From NCBI RefSeq assembly GCF_000143415.4, contig NW_003314295.1, positions 248,001 through 312,000 of the forward strand: DNA of 64,000 bases. Reading direction: 5' to 3'. Of this stretch, positions 36,426 to 48,859 are shown piece by piece. Both the position numbers and the translations under genes were made by a program. The DNA comes from Selaginella moellendorffii (taxonomy: Eukaryota; Streptophyta; Lycopodiopsida; Selaginellales; Selaginellaceae). Under the pieces are notes generated by a model. It had not been told where the DNA came from. It saw nothing but the letters and a program-made list of their open reading frames with translations, and made no database searches. Each line of letters begins with the position of its first letter. Positions within the stretch are counted from its first letter, which is position 1.

Positions 36426-36600
36426 TGTGAGTGCATGGAATATAGAAAGGGAATACAGAAATGTGCATATCAATTAGCCCAAAAACCTTAGCTTATATAC
36501 AGGAGCGAGTGGTCCGAATTGAAACCAATCCGACGGTTACCAAAATCCCACTATGCTAATATTAGTATACGGCATCGTAGCTGTACACTTGGCCCTCACA
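36426..36600 (-). repeat. 175-bp LTR-like sequence with TGTGAG/CTCACA ends
   Basis: The ends are perfectly inverted (TGTGAG ... CTCACA). The adjacent inner sequence on the minus strand starts TTGGTGGAGG, which is where a primer-binding site would be. A diverged relative of this sequence is at about 51,490-51,660 (GAGTGTATGGAATATGAAAAT wording). No second LTR of the same element was found nearby. Confidence 0.6.
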
Positions 36601-38122
36601 CCTCAATTTTAAAAAATTAAAAATATAATAGCATTTTGATCCACATTTTCTTCTATATAACCTAGAGTTTTGGACTAATATAAATATACATATTATACAT
36701 AGGAGATGAAGGGCAATGTTAAGAGTAATTGGATTTATTTATTTATTTTTATTTAACTTTTGCATTGTTTAGATTTCTTTTGTTCTTGTAAATGTTCCAT
36801 TTCTTTTTTATTGCTCTCTTTCATCAAGAGGTTCATTTAATACCTATTTAACCACTTTCTAAGTTTTTTTTATAATAAAAGGTCTATCCTTTTTTGTATT
36901 TCCTTATACGAATTTAAACTTATCTTTCATTGCTCTGTCTGTTACCATATCTTATTCTCTACATTTGCATCATATGGTAAAGCTAGTTTTCACTCTCTAT
37001 AACAACAACCATATGCATATGTATAGCATAAAACAAATTTAGTTGTGTGATCATAAACTTGAGTTTAAATTGTTATGGATAGTGCTAAATCAAAATTTTA
37101 TTACATGATTTTTTCATTTGAATAATACTTTTGCAACTTTCCAGTGGATAATAGATAAATTTCTTTACAATATGCTAAAAATAACTACTAACATTATTAT
37201 TGATACTTTGATCCACTCAAAAGGGACATAATAAGAGTATATATGTCTATAATATCCAAAAGGTGTTAAATTAATTGTGTCAAATTGATTTGAAACTAAA
37301 GTAGTCTAATTGCTTGTTTGGATCCCAAGATTTATCTTGGGTATTGCATTTCTCACAAAGACATATAAGTTGATCTTGATAGACTTATAATTGAATTTGA
37401 TAGTTAGAATCAATTATAATTTCCCATTTATTTGTGCTAATAGTGTTTTACTTAATAAGGCTTTTTTGTGGTTGACTACTGCTAATCCAACTATTTAACC
37501 CATTAGTAGAAGTTGCATTTGTATTTGTTGTTAGATATTTTTTGTCAAATGGTGTTCCAAAGAGAGTGGATCAAATAATGATCCCACACATATGGTTGAA
37601 GCATTTTACATCTTAATATCTCAACTAAGGAGACACTACATCATTGTGTGTTAATAATTAATAAAATGATGGTTTCATGGAATAAATCATTATGACCTTC
37701 AAAGGGATGATTGCAAAATATATAAAATTTCAATATTTAAATTGGGATGCTTATTTATTATCTTTCTAGCTTGTATATATATTATAGGTATACTCATAAA
37801 TTTGTATTGCTAATATAGTTATTTTATATTTACAATTGCCACAAGTTGATAATGTTAGGTTTTGGGATTAGTATTTAACAAGCATTTTTCCATTGGTCCA
37901 AGTGAAGTTTTTAAACACTTAAACTACATATAAATTTCTATTGTATTTGAGTAGAAAGTGGTCCAAATTGAATCCAATCCAGTATTTATTAAAGTTTCAC
38001 TACATTCATGATAATATACAATAATATAACTCCTTTCAGAAGGATAGTCAATACTAGAAGAATATAAAGAGAAGGCACTAGTGCATCCATAGATAATATA
38101 ATTTATTCATGATCCTTTTGTA

Positions 38123-38338
38123 AAGTGCTTTAATTGTTACATATATATAATTTCTGAAAGATTGGTTTCCTGAATGTCATGTTGAATCTTATTAACTTAT
38201 AACTCAACTTGTTATAATACTTGATAATCCAAGTGCTTTAATTGTTACATATATATAATTTATGAAAGATTGGTTTCCTGAATGTCATGTTGAATATTAT
38301 AAACTTATAACTCAACTTGTTATAATACTTGATAATCC
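38123..38338 (+). repeat. 108-bp tandem duplication
   Basis: Two adjacent 108-base units (38,123-38,230 and 38,231-38,338) each start AAGTGCTTTAATTG and end TTGATAATCC. They differ at only a few bases, so this is a recent local duplication in AT-rich DNA. Confidence 0.92.
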
Positions 38339-38399
38339 CTTCCATTGGGCAAAAAACCTTTTAAACAGACTATGTATTATAAGATTGGGAAGAATGCTA

Positions 38400-38970
38400 T
38401 AAGTTAAATAACAAAATGTTTGAAAACAGATATTACTTTAAAATATTTTATGTGAAGTTAAACTAATTGAATTAAATCTTTAAAATGTTTATAATAACTA
38501 GATAATAATCCTTATAAGAAACTAATATAATTATCCAGACTTTTATGAATATACACATCTTTAATTTTTAAAGTATATATGGGATTTTGTTAAGCTGTAT
38601 ATATAATATTTTGTATATAATGATTTATTTTTACCAAAAAGTGATATAAATATCTCTGAGTTAATTTTAAAGTCAGAAGTATAGTTTATTTTGACAGTTT
38701 AAATATTAGATTTATTAATAAATTTCTCTTATAAAAACTTCATTATTAATTTTTATTTTATAAAATTAAAATGTTGAGCAGATCATGAAAATCAACATGT
38801 AATTTATTTCATATGGTATGCATGTACTTTAAAAATATTTACAAGATTGTATTTGAACAATGTTTCTATCTTAGTAAGACATCATTAAAAATTTGCCATG
38901 AGAGCTGGATTCCTTGCTAGTTAATTAATATATTTTTGAAAAATTATGGTATAAAATTGAACTGGAAACT
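38400..38970 (+). repeat. dispersed repeat, inverted partner at 57,835-58,405
   Basis: Reverse-complement matches include TCTATCTTAGTAAGACATCAT, GGATTCCTTGCTAGTT and the segment around TAAAAGTCTGGATAATTATA. In both places this sequence lies next to a copy of the FTSH4-linked repeat. Confidence 0.75.
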
Positions 38971-40200
38971 TCGGCTTGCCGTGTTTTCATTTTTTAATCA
39001 TACATTTATATTAGTAAAACAGGGTTATAAGATTTTAGAAGGGGGGAGTTTTTTTTCTGGGGTGGAGAAATTTCCAGGTAAGGGACACATGGAACCCCAC
39101 CCTAACACAAGATATTAGCTTATTCTAAATTCTTATCTAACTAATCCTTAGCACTTCATTGCAGAGAATAGATCTAGTGCAACCTCTCTATTGCCACACT
39201 ACAGTTGGGAACTTGAAAATTTAGTTTTGCAATTGTGTAGGGAGAATATACTTAGATTATATAGCTACATTACAGAAGTTCCTCCTAGCAAATAGACTAA
39301 TGACATCAGCTCTCTAATGTAAAAGCCTTTTCTTTCTATCTACCAATCTCAAGTGGCAATTATAGAAGCCAGCAATTCCATCTCTAAGATAAAGAGGGTA
39401 ATGAGTTGCACTCCATTGCTTTCAAGAACAATATTAGCAAAGATCATTACATGTCTAGGGTGGAAGCTATGGAGTACATGTTGAGCTATGCCCAAGTAGA
39501 AAAAGAGGATGCATGACATTAAGGATGCAAAAGTAGATCCTATGAAGTTTTTGAAACTTTAAATTTGTTTAAATAGAGAACAAAAGAATTCACCTATCTA
39601 TACAAAATAGAAGCACTTACAAAGAACATAAACAATTGGAGTTTATGTAAATGCTGCATGGAGGCATTTGCATAGAAGCTACATATGACTGTCAATATAC
39701 TCAAATATGGATCAAACTCCCAATTTTATGTATTTTTGCTCTCAACTAATGTGAATAAACAACCTTACTCCTCAATAGTGTGGCTTGTTCACCTTTGTAT
39801 AAAAAAGGGGTGTATTTCTATATTTAGAGCCTACTTATCATTTCTAAAAATACCTAAAACACATTTCTTTATTAAGTAGTATATCTATATATTTGTTCTA
39901 CAAATAAAATTGAGATATAAAATGAAAACTCAATCTAATGAGTGGTGCTCATAATGTTAATTCATGCTTATAAACAAAATAAATTACCCCATTAAAATTA
40001 CCTTTTCGTCTTCTTTTTTTTAGTATTGTAGTGATTACCACTATATGCTATGCATGCTTGTCTAGTCATTTACAAATTTGATGATGTGTGTAGCAGCCAG
40101 AAGTAAAAGCCACAATCATATAGTCAACTTGCAAGAATTTATAAATGAAAAATACTTTTAAAACTATAGGGAAAATGTAATGCATGTGGTTTTGACCCTT

Positions 40201-40227
40201 TATCCTATGGTGATTTACCATAGGATA
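40201..40227. repeat. perfect inverted repeat (hairpin)
   Basis: TATCCTATGG and CCATAGGATA form 10-bp perfect arms around the 7-base spacer TGATTTA. It sits inside the DNA that replaces part of repeat copy 2. It may be a subterminal hairpin of a small element, but no Helitron-type CTRR end was seen next to it. Confidence 0.7.
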
Positions 40228-40474
40228 ACACCAAAAAGCGGAACCTAAACCTTCTTTATGCCATATGACACATGCCAGACGCAGAACAAGGACAGACACA
40301 CAAGCAGGAGCTTCAGGTTGGTTAGCCATGCTCAACTTACCCACTATCCCTAATATACATTTGGAACCCCCCCGTAGCCCAACCACCCACCCCCCCTTAA
40401 GGAACACATGCTTTGGGCTTTCACCTTAAGCCTCCCTCAGTATCAGGAGTTAGTATCTGGGACAAACTTGAAAC

Positions 40475-41107
40475 TGTAAGCAACCAAAGGGAACGACTTG
40501 AGAGACGGTCCATGGGGTTCAAATATAGAGGGAAAGGGCCCATGAATAAGAGTGCACCCCCTTTTCCAATTGGTTAAGGGTCTTGGGATAGTTGAAGTTA
40601 AGCGTCCTTGGGTTTGAATAGTACTGGGTTGGGTGACCTCTCGGGAAGTCTAAATTCAGGAGCTTACATTTGGTATCAGAGGGGTCTCGAGTCCGACTCT
40701 TTTGGTTGGCTAGGGGAATCACACCACATGGTCCGACTCTTTTGGTTGGCTAAGGGAATCACACCACATGTTGATTGACATCTGGTTGGTCCAGTTTGCT
40801 CCCGCTGGGCTTGACCCAAGGGGTAGGGTGTCAAGAGAGCGAGGCTCTCGAGAGAGCTGCGGCTCTCAGCTTCCGTTCACGAGGGCGTGAACTTGCAGGG
40901 AAGCGTGGTGGATTGTAAGCAACCAAAGGGAACGACTTGAGAGACGGTCTATGGGGTTTAAATATAGAGGGAAAGGGCTCATGAATAAGAGTGCACCCCC
41001 TTTTTCAATCGGTTAAGGGTCTTGGGATAGTTGGAGTTAAGCGTCCTTGGGTTTGAATAGTACTGGGTTGGGTGACCTCTCGGGAAGTCTAAATTCAGGA
41101 GCTTACA
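40475..41107 (+). mobile_element. TRIM element 3, best preserved
   Basis: Two LTRs of 194 bp each (40,475-40,668 and 40,914-41,107) are nearly identical and have TGTAAGC ... GCTTACA ends. TTGGTATCAGAG (primer-binding site for initiator tRNA-Met) follows the left LTR. The internal region is about 245 bp, with no coding capacity and an internal duplication of TGGTCCGACTCTTTTGGTTG-type sequence. Flanks are GAAAC and GAAAT, a 5-bp target duplication with one mismatch. Total length is 633 bp, typical of TRIMs. Confidence 0.94.
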
Positions 41108-41459
41108 GAAATTTACTAAATATAAAATGACACTAGACATGGGACGAGTTTATGTGTTGTGGGTGCTTTACATAACCCACAACACATTTAATAAAAAAAA
41201 TAATTATGAAAAAGAAAGATTCATAAAAGTTGCAATGGAAGAACACTACAACCCATATAACAAGAGACTAAACTTATACGTTTATGTAACAAGAACGTTA
41301 ATGTGACCTCTAGGTAGGTGTTCAAATAGCTAAAGCATCTTCTTTCACTATAAAACTTGTGCCAGAAAACGTGTTGCTATCTATACAAGAAAAATCAAAG
41401 TTCAAGAGAAGAGAAGAAAAATAAGAGATAAAAAAATGAGAAAAAACAAAAAAAGAAAA

Positions 41460-42692
41460 GCAAGGTGTTTATACATAAATGGATGTTCTCTAACTGGATG
41501 TCTGGATTTGGAACCACCACATGCCGATCGAACTGACCAGGACGGATAAGCGCCTTGTCGAGAGATTCGGGGAAGTTCGTAGCCGCGATCACTATGATGC
41601 CTTCGTTTTGCTTGAAACCGTTCAGCTCCACCAGCATGTACTGTTGGTCCTTGGGATTTCAGCTCCCACCTATTGCATCAATTTCGTCCATGAAGATTAT
41701 GCATGGCGAGTGCTTGCGAATAAGTCCCGCACTTGCCGAGCACCACATCCGACGAACACTTCCTCGAACTCGCTCCCGCTGCAATAGAAAAACGGTACCC
41801 CTGCTTCACCAGCAGTTGCCCGAGCCAGCATCGTCTTTCCAGTCGCTGCATTGCAAGCCATGCTCTACGATGCTTACCTTTGCTGAGGCCCTTATAATGG
41901 CCCCAACGCCAGAGAGAAGGAGAAAGCCCAGAGCCAAGGTTCGAACAGTCCGCCACACTTGAACTCTAAAACCTCCTTCGGACGTGACCATGTGGATTGG
42001 CGCACTGGGAGAGCCCAAAATTCCGTCTTTCGTGGCTGCTCCTACTGCCGGAAATGCCGAAGACATGATCGGTCGCGCCTCAGCTTGAGCGATGCAGTTA
42101 CTCTTACACAGTTAAAAAAAAAAAAGAGGATCAGATCCGATAAAGAAAGAGTTACAGCGTTTACCTCTTTGCAGCGTTTTCAACAAGGCACTGTCATCGA
42201 GCCTATCGACCTTGACGAGAGCTTTGAGATACTCGGCCAAAGCACCGGCGCTGTGCTGCGGAAGTGGTCTACTCTCGAACCACCAAATCACTCCCTCGGG
42301 ATCCACCTTGTTAAGATCTCTTAGAAACTTCACTTGTTTCTCCGAGCATCGGGCCATCCTTCTCTCTCCAGCTCCTCCAGCCTTCTCGAGAAATTGCTTG
42401 TGTAGCTCGACATGCAGCGTCTCTTGAGGCGATTCAACACGATCCCTGCGCCATCCGAAATTCAAGCGTCATTAGCAACGGGAAGAGAACGAGGGAAATC
42501 GGATAGAAAAATGCCTGCATCCAGCTGCTTCAACACAATCGCGCGTCCCAGCCCATACAAGGATGCCGCCGACACCATCTGCTTGGCGGAGGAGCCTCCC
42601 TGTGGTCGAAATCCGCGGGCAATCAGCGCGGGCGCAGCCCTAATGGGAGAGAGGAAAGAGAGCGCCATACCTTCTCCAGCAACTGACGCCAT
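41460..42692 (-). pseudogene. FTSH4: FTSH4-like mitochondrial AAA protease fragment, copy 2
   Basis: The putative start MASVAGEGMALSFL is at 42,692. Exon 2 gives MARCSEKQVKFLRDL and YLKALVKVDRLDDSALLKTL. Exon 3 gives KDGILGSPSAPIH and GFLLLSGVGAI, probably membrane-spanning. The next exon (EELEEIV to Walker A start) is missing relative to copy 1. [15 protein letters not shown] and the Walker [15 protein letters not shown] remain, but a TGA follows [11 protein letters not shown] to [10 protein letters not shown] remains, with R to Q at an arginine-finger position. The gene stops after VVVPNPD at the repeat junction, so the protease domain is absent. It is divergent from PDR copy B, with about 70 bp or more of shared 5' DNA present in copy A. 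Confidence 0.88.
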
Positions 42693-43039
42693 GCCATGCC
42701 GCCCGAGCTCCCAAAATCGATCCTTCACGCGCTAGGGCGGCCTCCGCGAGAAGTCCCCAAACCATCAAGAACACGAGAATACCCAGAGGGTTTCAACCCC
42801 TCCTCCTCGCTCCTCCGCGTTTCAATTTCGTGGCATATTCTCCCGCGTGAGACCGAATATTCTAAAGTACACATTCAAAAAAAAAAAACCCAGCCTTTTG
42901 GCTGGTTATATAATTCAAAGAAAACTGTACATTCTCTTCATTGTAAAAAATGTTGTGATGCCCCTGGAGCTATCGTTATGGGGGCAGCACCGAGTTTCTT
43001 CGTTCTTTAGAATTTCTCCCACGAAAACCAATTGATCGA

Positions 43040-46000
43040 TCATCGGTTCTGGAAGTTGAAAACTTTGATGCAGATGGCGAAGCACACCGCGAAGACGACG
43101 ACGAGGCCGACGTGAACTCCGGCCACGACGCCCAAGAAGTCGTGCCTGAACCCAAAGTTGGACCTCAAGAAGCGCTCCACGGTCGTCTCTTCGCCGTCGG
43201 CCCGGAACAACGGCGTGGTGACATCTCCAAGCTGAGACGTGAAGAGGCCGTAGAGAGACCACGCCGGTGGCGAGGCCCAGTAGTACCACCTCCACCACAC
43301 TGGAATTGCCTGAGAGACACCAAGAAACAAACCAAAGTGTTAAGAAATCGGAAAAGAAATGTGTGGAATTCATGAACTTACGGGTCGAGGGATGATGAAG
43401 CCAGAGAACAGGTTCCAGATTCCGAAGAATGCCGAGGATACGATGGTTGCAATCTGGTCGTTGGGTGACAGCGCCACCGTCACCATGCCGTAGAGCGTGA
43501 AGTAGAGGAACGTCATGTACAAGAAGAAGAGGAACCACAAGAACTTGGCTGCTGTCCATTCCAGCTGCATCGTCGCGTACACAATGAGTCCATACGCGAA
43601 GGCTTGCACGAACACGTAGGGAATCTCGATCAGGACCTGGACGCACGGAGTTTTCCTTGATGAGTCAAACGAAATCTGAAGAGTCGGATGTATGCCTTAC
43701 CTGAGCAAAAGCATATGGAAGGGGAGAGTACATTCCAGCGGCTCTTTCTCGATAGTAGACCGTTCGCTCGATAGCAACGACTGGCTGCACTCCTGACAAA
43801 TTGCTGAACCCAATGAAGAGCACAGCAGCGTATATAGATCCCATCAGATTAAAGAGGTCTTGTTCTCGTGATCTGCTCACGAGAGAAAGGCAGGAGTCAG
43901 AACCAACGCTCGATTGAACTACACAACGTTTACCTTTTGGAGCCGATGTCCCAAAACATTGTGCCAAATATTATCGCGACAACCAAGGTGAAGAACATGC
44001 GAACCAGAACGTAGTATGGATTTTTCCAGTATGACTGATGTTGTTTCCACAAGCATCCCATGACCTGTCCGAGGAACGACAGAGGGTATTGCGTTGGAAA
44101 CCATATGTCCTCCGTGCCGGGAACCGGAGTGCTCAGCTGAGTAATAATAGCTTCATTGTGCCTAGACACACCAGTGGTTTAGCCAAGAAAGAGATAATGG
44201 TCAAGTGTGCTTACTGGTAGACTGGAGAAGTTTTATAGATGTCCGCAAAATCTACTCCCAGACGATTCTCCACGTCTGCAGCGGTAACCTCTAACATCCA
44301 TGTAGCTGGATTGTATCCTTCTCTTATGTTAGGAACACCGCTGATACCCTGGGGAAATTAATCCATATAAATCATCTCAAGTCTGCAAGAACAAAGCAAG
44401 CGACTTACCTGGAAGTATTCAACAAGTTTGTGCGAGTTCTTTCCCAAGGAACCTGCGTAGATAACGCGCCCTCCGCGTTTCATCAACAGAAGCTGGAGAA
44501 AGCAGGCAGGTTTTCAAGAGAGTTTGCAAGGTAATAATCCCGTACCTCATCGAAGGCCTCAAAAATGTCAATGCTAGGCTGATGAATGGTGCAGACGACA
44601 GTGCGACCGGTGTCGACAGTGTTGCGGACCGTTCTCATGACAATTGCTGCCGCTCGTGCATCCAGTCCGGAAGTTGGCTCGTCCATGAAAATAATTGAAG
44701 GATTTGCAACGAGCTCCACGGCAATTGTCAGTCGTTTCCGCTGCTCGGTCGAAAGTCCATCAACTCCAGGGAGACCAACCAACGCATCCCGGAGAGGGTT
44801 AAGCTCTACAAGCTCCATAACTTCTTCCACAAACATCTGTTCCAAAACTCACCTTAGCAAACTTGACTACGAAAAACATCTCTCTCCTTACCTTTTTCGT
44901 CCCCTTATCAATGTCATTCGATAGTCGGAGCCAAGCAGAATAAACCAGTGACTCGTACACTGTAACGTTGGGTGAATGAATGTCAGTTTGTTCGCAATAA
45001 CCCGAAATCCTAGCAAAAGTAGCCTGGTTTTTGGGATAGCCGGAGATGCGAATGTCGCCTTCAATGTAGCCACCAGTTTTACGCCCGGCTAAAACATCCA
45101 TGAGAGTTGTCTTTCCAGCACCGCTTACACCGACAAGAGCCGTGAGGACTCCAGGCCTGAAGCTACTGCTTACGTCGTGCAGCAACTGTAATCTATTTTC
45201 TGTCACGCCTTGTTGCTTCATTTCCTGTTACAAGTGCATTAGAACTCAATATCCTACAAAGGAAATGCGTAAAAGCATACCGCGGGCATGTCAACGTAGT
45301 AGTTAACATGATTGAATGACATTGCTAAAGCTTGAAACGGGAGTATCATTCCCCTTTTAGAATCGGCACCCATTCGACCAGACGTAAGCTCCAAATCTCC
45401 TGGCATTCGATGTTAGACCATATAATGAAATTTGTGATGGCACCATTACCTGCATTAGAAGATCTGCCCGATCGCTTTGATTTTGCACGCACTGATCTTT
45501 CTGAGACTTCGCCGGTACGGTTCACGTTCTGCTCTTCTAGTATTTCCTCAGACACTACGGCCTGCGGTTTTCCAGGAGCTGTTTAAATAGAAAAAATGAG
45601 TACCTACATGGAGAAAAGAAATAGATTTCTACGTACCGCTGAAGTAAGCGAGTGCCAAAGTGAAAACAACGTTGAAGAAAATGGCATAAGCCAACTGAGC
45701 ACCAGTTCCAAGCCAATACCAGTTTTTATTGGGGAACAGGCCTCGAGACTCTAGAACTTGGTTGCCAACGGTGGTGGTCTGATTGGCATTTTCGAGAATC
45801 TGCCATCTTGATGCACTGAACTCGTTCACGGCAAGCGCATTCTGTGCGTACATCATGGGCGACGACCAATATCCCCAAATCCACCAAGGTTCAATGTCCT
45901 CTGGAAATTAAAGACCATTATAAGTTGTGCTACCTGAGTATAGTCAATGGATTACCTCTAGAAAGAAGAAAACCACCGAGGACAAGAACTATCAGCAGCG

Positions 46001-48598
46001 TGAAAGAGCCGAAGGTGTTCGCTACAACCATAGTCCGAGAAAGTGAAGCAATGAATCGGAAAAGACCTCCCGACATTTGATGAATTAGGAACATGAGGAG
46101 GAACTGCTGGAAGAACCTGAAACACTCAAACATAAAATATCAACACTATTTCTCACTAAACATCAATGTAACAAACCTGGCGGCACTAGGAGCAAATCCA
46201 ACCACGTAGTACGTCATGCACACCCAAAGTGCTGATTCGAGCAGGGACACTGGAATTCGAGTGATCACGTTAGGAAGAGAAAATGCCCACGCAGGAAATA
46301 GCATCTGGTCCCGCTGCTTGTAAAATACGGAAGGCGCGCAATGGTCATCGACAACTCCGCCAATCCATTAAACATGACCATCATCAGGCCGAAGAACAAG
46401 GCTCCCATGTAGAGACTGCCATCGCCAACAGTTCTGTGATGCATTTCGGTCCGGAGAAACACAGTCATCGTGATTACGGCTATAACAATCAGCTGCATTG
46501 GAAATTTTAGTATCAGATATATAGATTTTAGTCTTCGATAGCATACCTGAGAACCTTTGAACACGTAGACGAATGAGTTCCTCTTCATCAAAAGTATCTC
46601 CCGCGCCAAGAGAGCCTTGAAAAGCTCCCAGTTACTAAGAGCGTACTTCTGAGTGACAAGAGCTGCCGGATGGCTTTTACTCTTGTCAAAAGGCCGCGCC
46701 AATTCTTCAGCAATGTTCTGACCGACATGGAACTTTTGAAAGGCATCCGCGAACTCCTGGACAGGTATAAATCTGTATGGCATCCTCTTGTCAGCCCAAT
46801 ACTGTTCCTGGTCTTTCCTTGACGTAACTTCTTGCAAAAAGTCCGCGACGCCTTTCCTCGGAGGACATTTAAATCCCTGCGTCTCGAAGAAATCCAACAC
46901 GAGTTCCCGGGGCCCCTGATATACAATCTGCCCCTCCGATAGAAGAATCAAGTCGTCGAAAAGCTCAAACGTCTCGGGAGCAGGCTGGAGCAAGGAGATG
47001 ACCATGGTAGCATCGAGCACATGGACAAACTGCCTTAAGCTCTTCACTATCTGAAATGTGGTCGAGCTGTCAAGACCGGTTGAAATCTCGTCCATGAAAA
47101 GAGACTTTGCAGGCCCAACGAGCATCTCTCCTGCAAATTAAACATTTGTCATAAACAAATCGTGACCAAAAAGCTTCCAAGTCTTACCTGTAGTGACACG
47201 CTTCTTTTGTCCTCCAGAAATACCCCTGCGCATGGCGTCTCCGACAAGTATATCAGAACAAACGTCCAAACCCAAAATCTGGAAGCGAAAAAATGCATGA
47301 GAACCGCGAATCCTCTTTGATCACGATCCAAAACACGCTTACCTTCAGCACATAGTCCGTTACAATGGAGGTCTCCTGACCCTCTATAGCCGACGCCTGT
47401 AAGAAGCTCGTAAGAACGCTGCCAACCACAAAGTGCTTATTACCTTCATGAACGCATCAACATCGGGATCCGGTTTGATCTTGGCGTTTTTCTCCCGTCT
47501 TGAAAGCTCCATTATCATCTCTGACACAAGTTATAGGAAAGTCAATTCCACTTGCACGCCAACCCAGGACGTTGCTTACCATATCTGCTTCCCACTCCTT
47601 GACACCTAGAAGCAAAATCAAACGTCTCCCTCACTGTCAACTCTCCGCTATGCAAGTCGTGTTGGCTTATGTAAGCAGAAGTCCTTTGAGGCACAAATTC
47701 AGTCAATGTGTGGCCATTGTAGGTGACTCTCCCAGAAACCTGTAAAGTAAAATCTAAGATGAGAACCATCTCCTAAAAGCTAGAGGACTTCCTTGCCTTA
47801 AGGCTTTGGTCCAACTTTCCAGAAAGCGCCAGAAGCAGCGTAGTTTTCCCTGCGTTAGGAGGGCCCAGCAGAAGTGTCATCCTGTAGAGAAGTATGAGTA
47901 CAAGATTTTCGCCGAAAGCTGCAGCAATTTCATTACCTGGAAGGCTTCACGATACCACTAACGTTGCGCAAAATCGTGAGGACGTGTTTCTTAGAAGGGA
48001 GCAAGTGTAGCTTTCCCAAGATTTGCTGGAAAAACAAATCACAACAAAAAAGTAAGAGCCAGAGAGCGATGAAAAGATTTTTTCGTTAATAATACGAACC
48101 TGGGACATGTTGATGACAAAGTTAAACAGCGTCGGTAGAGCTCGCTTGCCGACACGTACAGCAGCTTCGATTTGAAGTCCTTCGTACCTCACCTCGATTT
48201 TGGGAAGGTCTATCCCGACTCTGAGACAATTGTTCCAAGAGTGAGAAGAAACTCGAATCAAAACAGTTCTACTACCTGTCGATCCTTTCCCGGAGCTTGC
48301 GGATGAACATCTCGTTCTCCGTGTCCGTTGTTGCCAAGAGCTTCTCCACAAGATTCCTCCTCTCCGTGAGGCCCAAGGACTTGACATCAATGTGCTCGTG
48401 GCGAGTGCTCCCATGCTCGCCCACGTTCTTGATTATGGCCGTCCGGAGGCGATCGTATGTGGGAAGCTTCTCCAGCGCGGCCCATTTCAGGGCCTCCTCA
48501 TCGTCCACCTCCCTGACCGAGCTGCGCGAGAAGACATTTTCCGTCCACGATCGCGAGCTCGCCGCTCTCATCAGCTCCACGTCGGTCGGAAGCGCCAT
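43040..48598 (-). pseudogene. full-size PDR-type ABCG transporter, copy B, frameshift in TMD1
   Basis: The gene structure is the same as copy A. The start MALPTDVELM is at 48,598 and the stop at 43,040-43,042. NBD1 and NBD2 motifs are intact ([46 protein letters not shown]). Codon 148 is CAG (48,100-48,102), so this copy lacks the nonsense codon of copy A. At 46,328/46,329 one base present in copy A (12,340) is missing in the first transmembrane domain, so TIARLP is followed by a shifted frame that stops about 20 codons later. The protein would keep NBD1 and part of TMD1 only. No second lesion was found while following the exons. A sequencing error is possible. Confidence 0.9.
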
Positions 48599-48746
48599 CG
48601 CTCCCCCCTTGTCCCCTCTTTCGCGACGATCCAATGCAATATTTTCGGCAATATCTGGAATTCCGGGCCCAGATCCTGGCGCTACATCCCTGGATCGATC
48701 GAGCCGGAAGAAATGAGGAGAATGGAAAATAGTTTGGGAGCTAGGG

Positions 48747-48756
48747 CTTTATATAA
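48747..48756 (-). promoter_or_regulatory. TATA-box candidate of PDR copy B
   Basis: Same TTATATAAAG as in copy A, about 150 bases upstream of the ATG because copy B lacks about 70 bases of 5' DNA. Confidence 0.5.
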
Positions 48757-48859
48757 CGTGGACACTTGGCCTCTTTGGACCATGGCCGAAAACTTCCACA
48801 AACAACCCCATGCTACTCCATGGAAGCTTCTCATTTAGACGCTTCTGGGCTGGGATTTG

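Larger units (their letters stand above)
36601..39150. other. AT-rich intergenic DNA, no gene
   Basis: No usable frame was seen. It contains the 108-bp tandem duplication at 38,123-38,338, and from 38,400 a segment that recurs inverted at 57,835-58,405. A short G-rich stretch at 39,038-39,075 has no coding sense. Confidence 0.7.
39250..41455. repeat. FTSH4-linked dispersed repeat, copy 2, interrupted
   Basis: Colinear with 33,521-34,985 except that about 40,183-41,140 replaces the equivalent of 34,300-34,845. The foreign piece contains a 10-bp-arm hairpin (40,201-40,227) and TRIM element 3. The right end joins the FTSH4-like pseudogene exactly as in copy 1. Confidence 0.85.

Noticed and set aside
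40201-40227. Hairpin as a Helitron 3' end
   Set aside because: No CTRR motif at the expected short distance on either strand.
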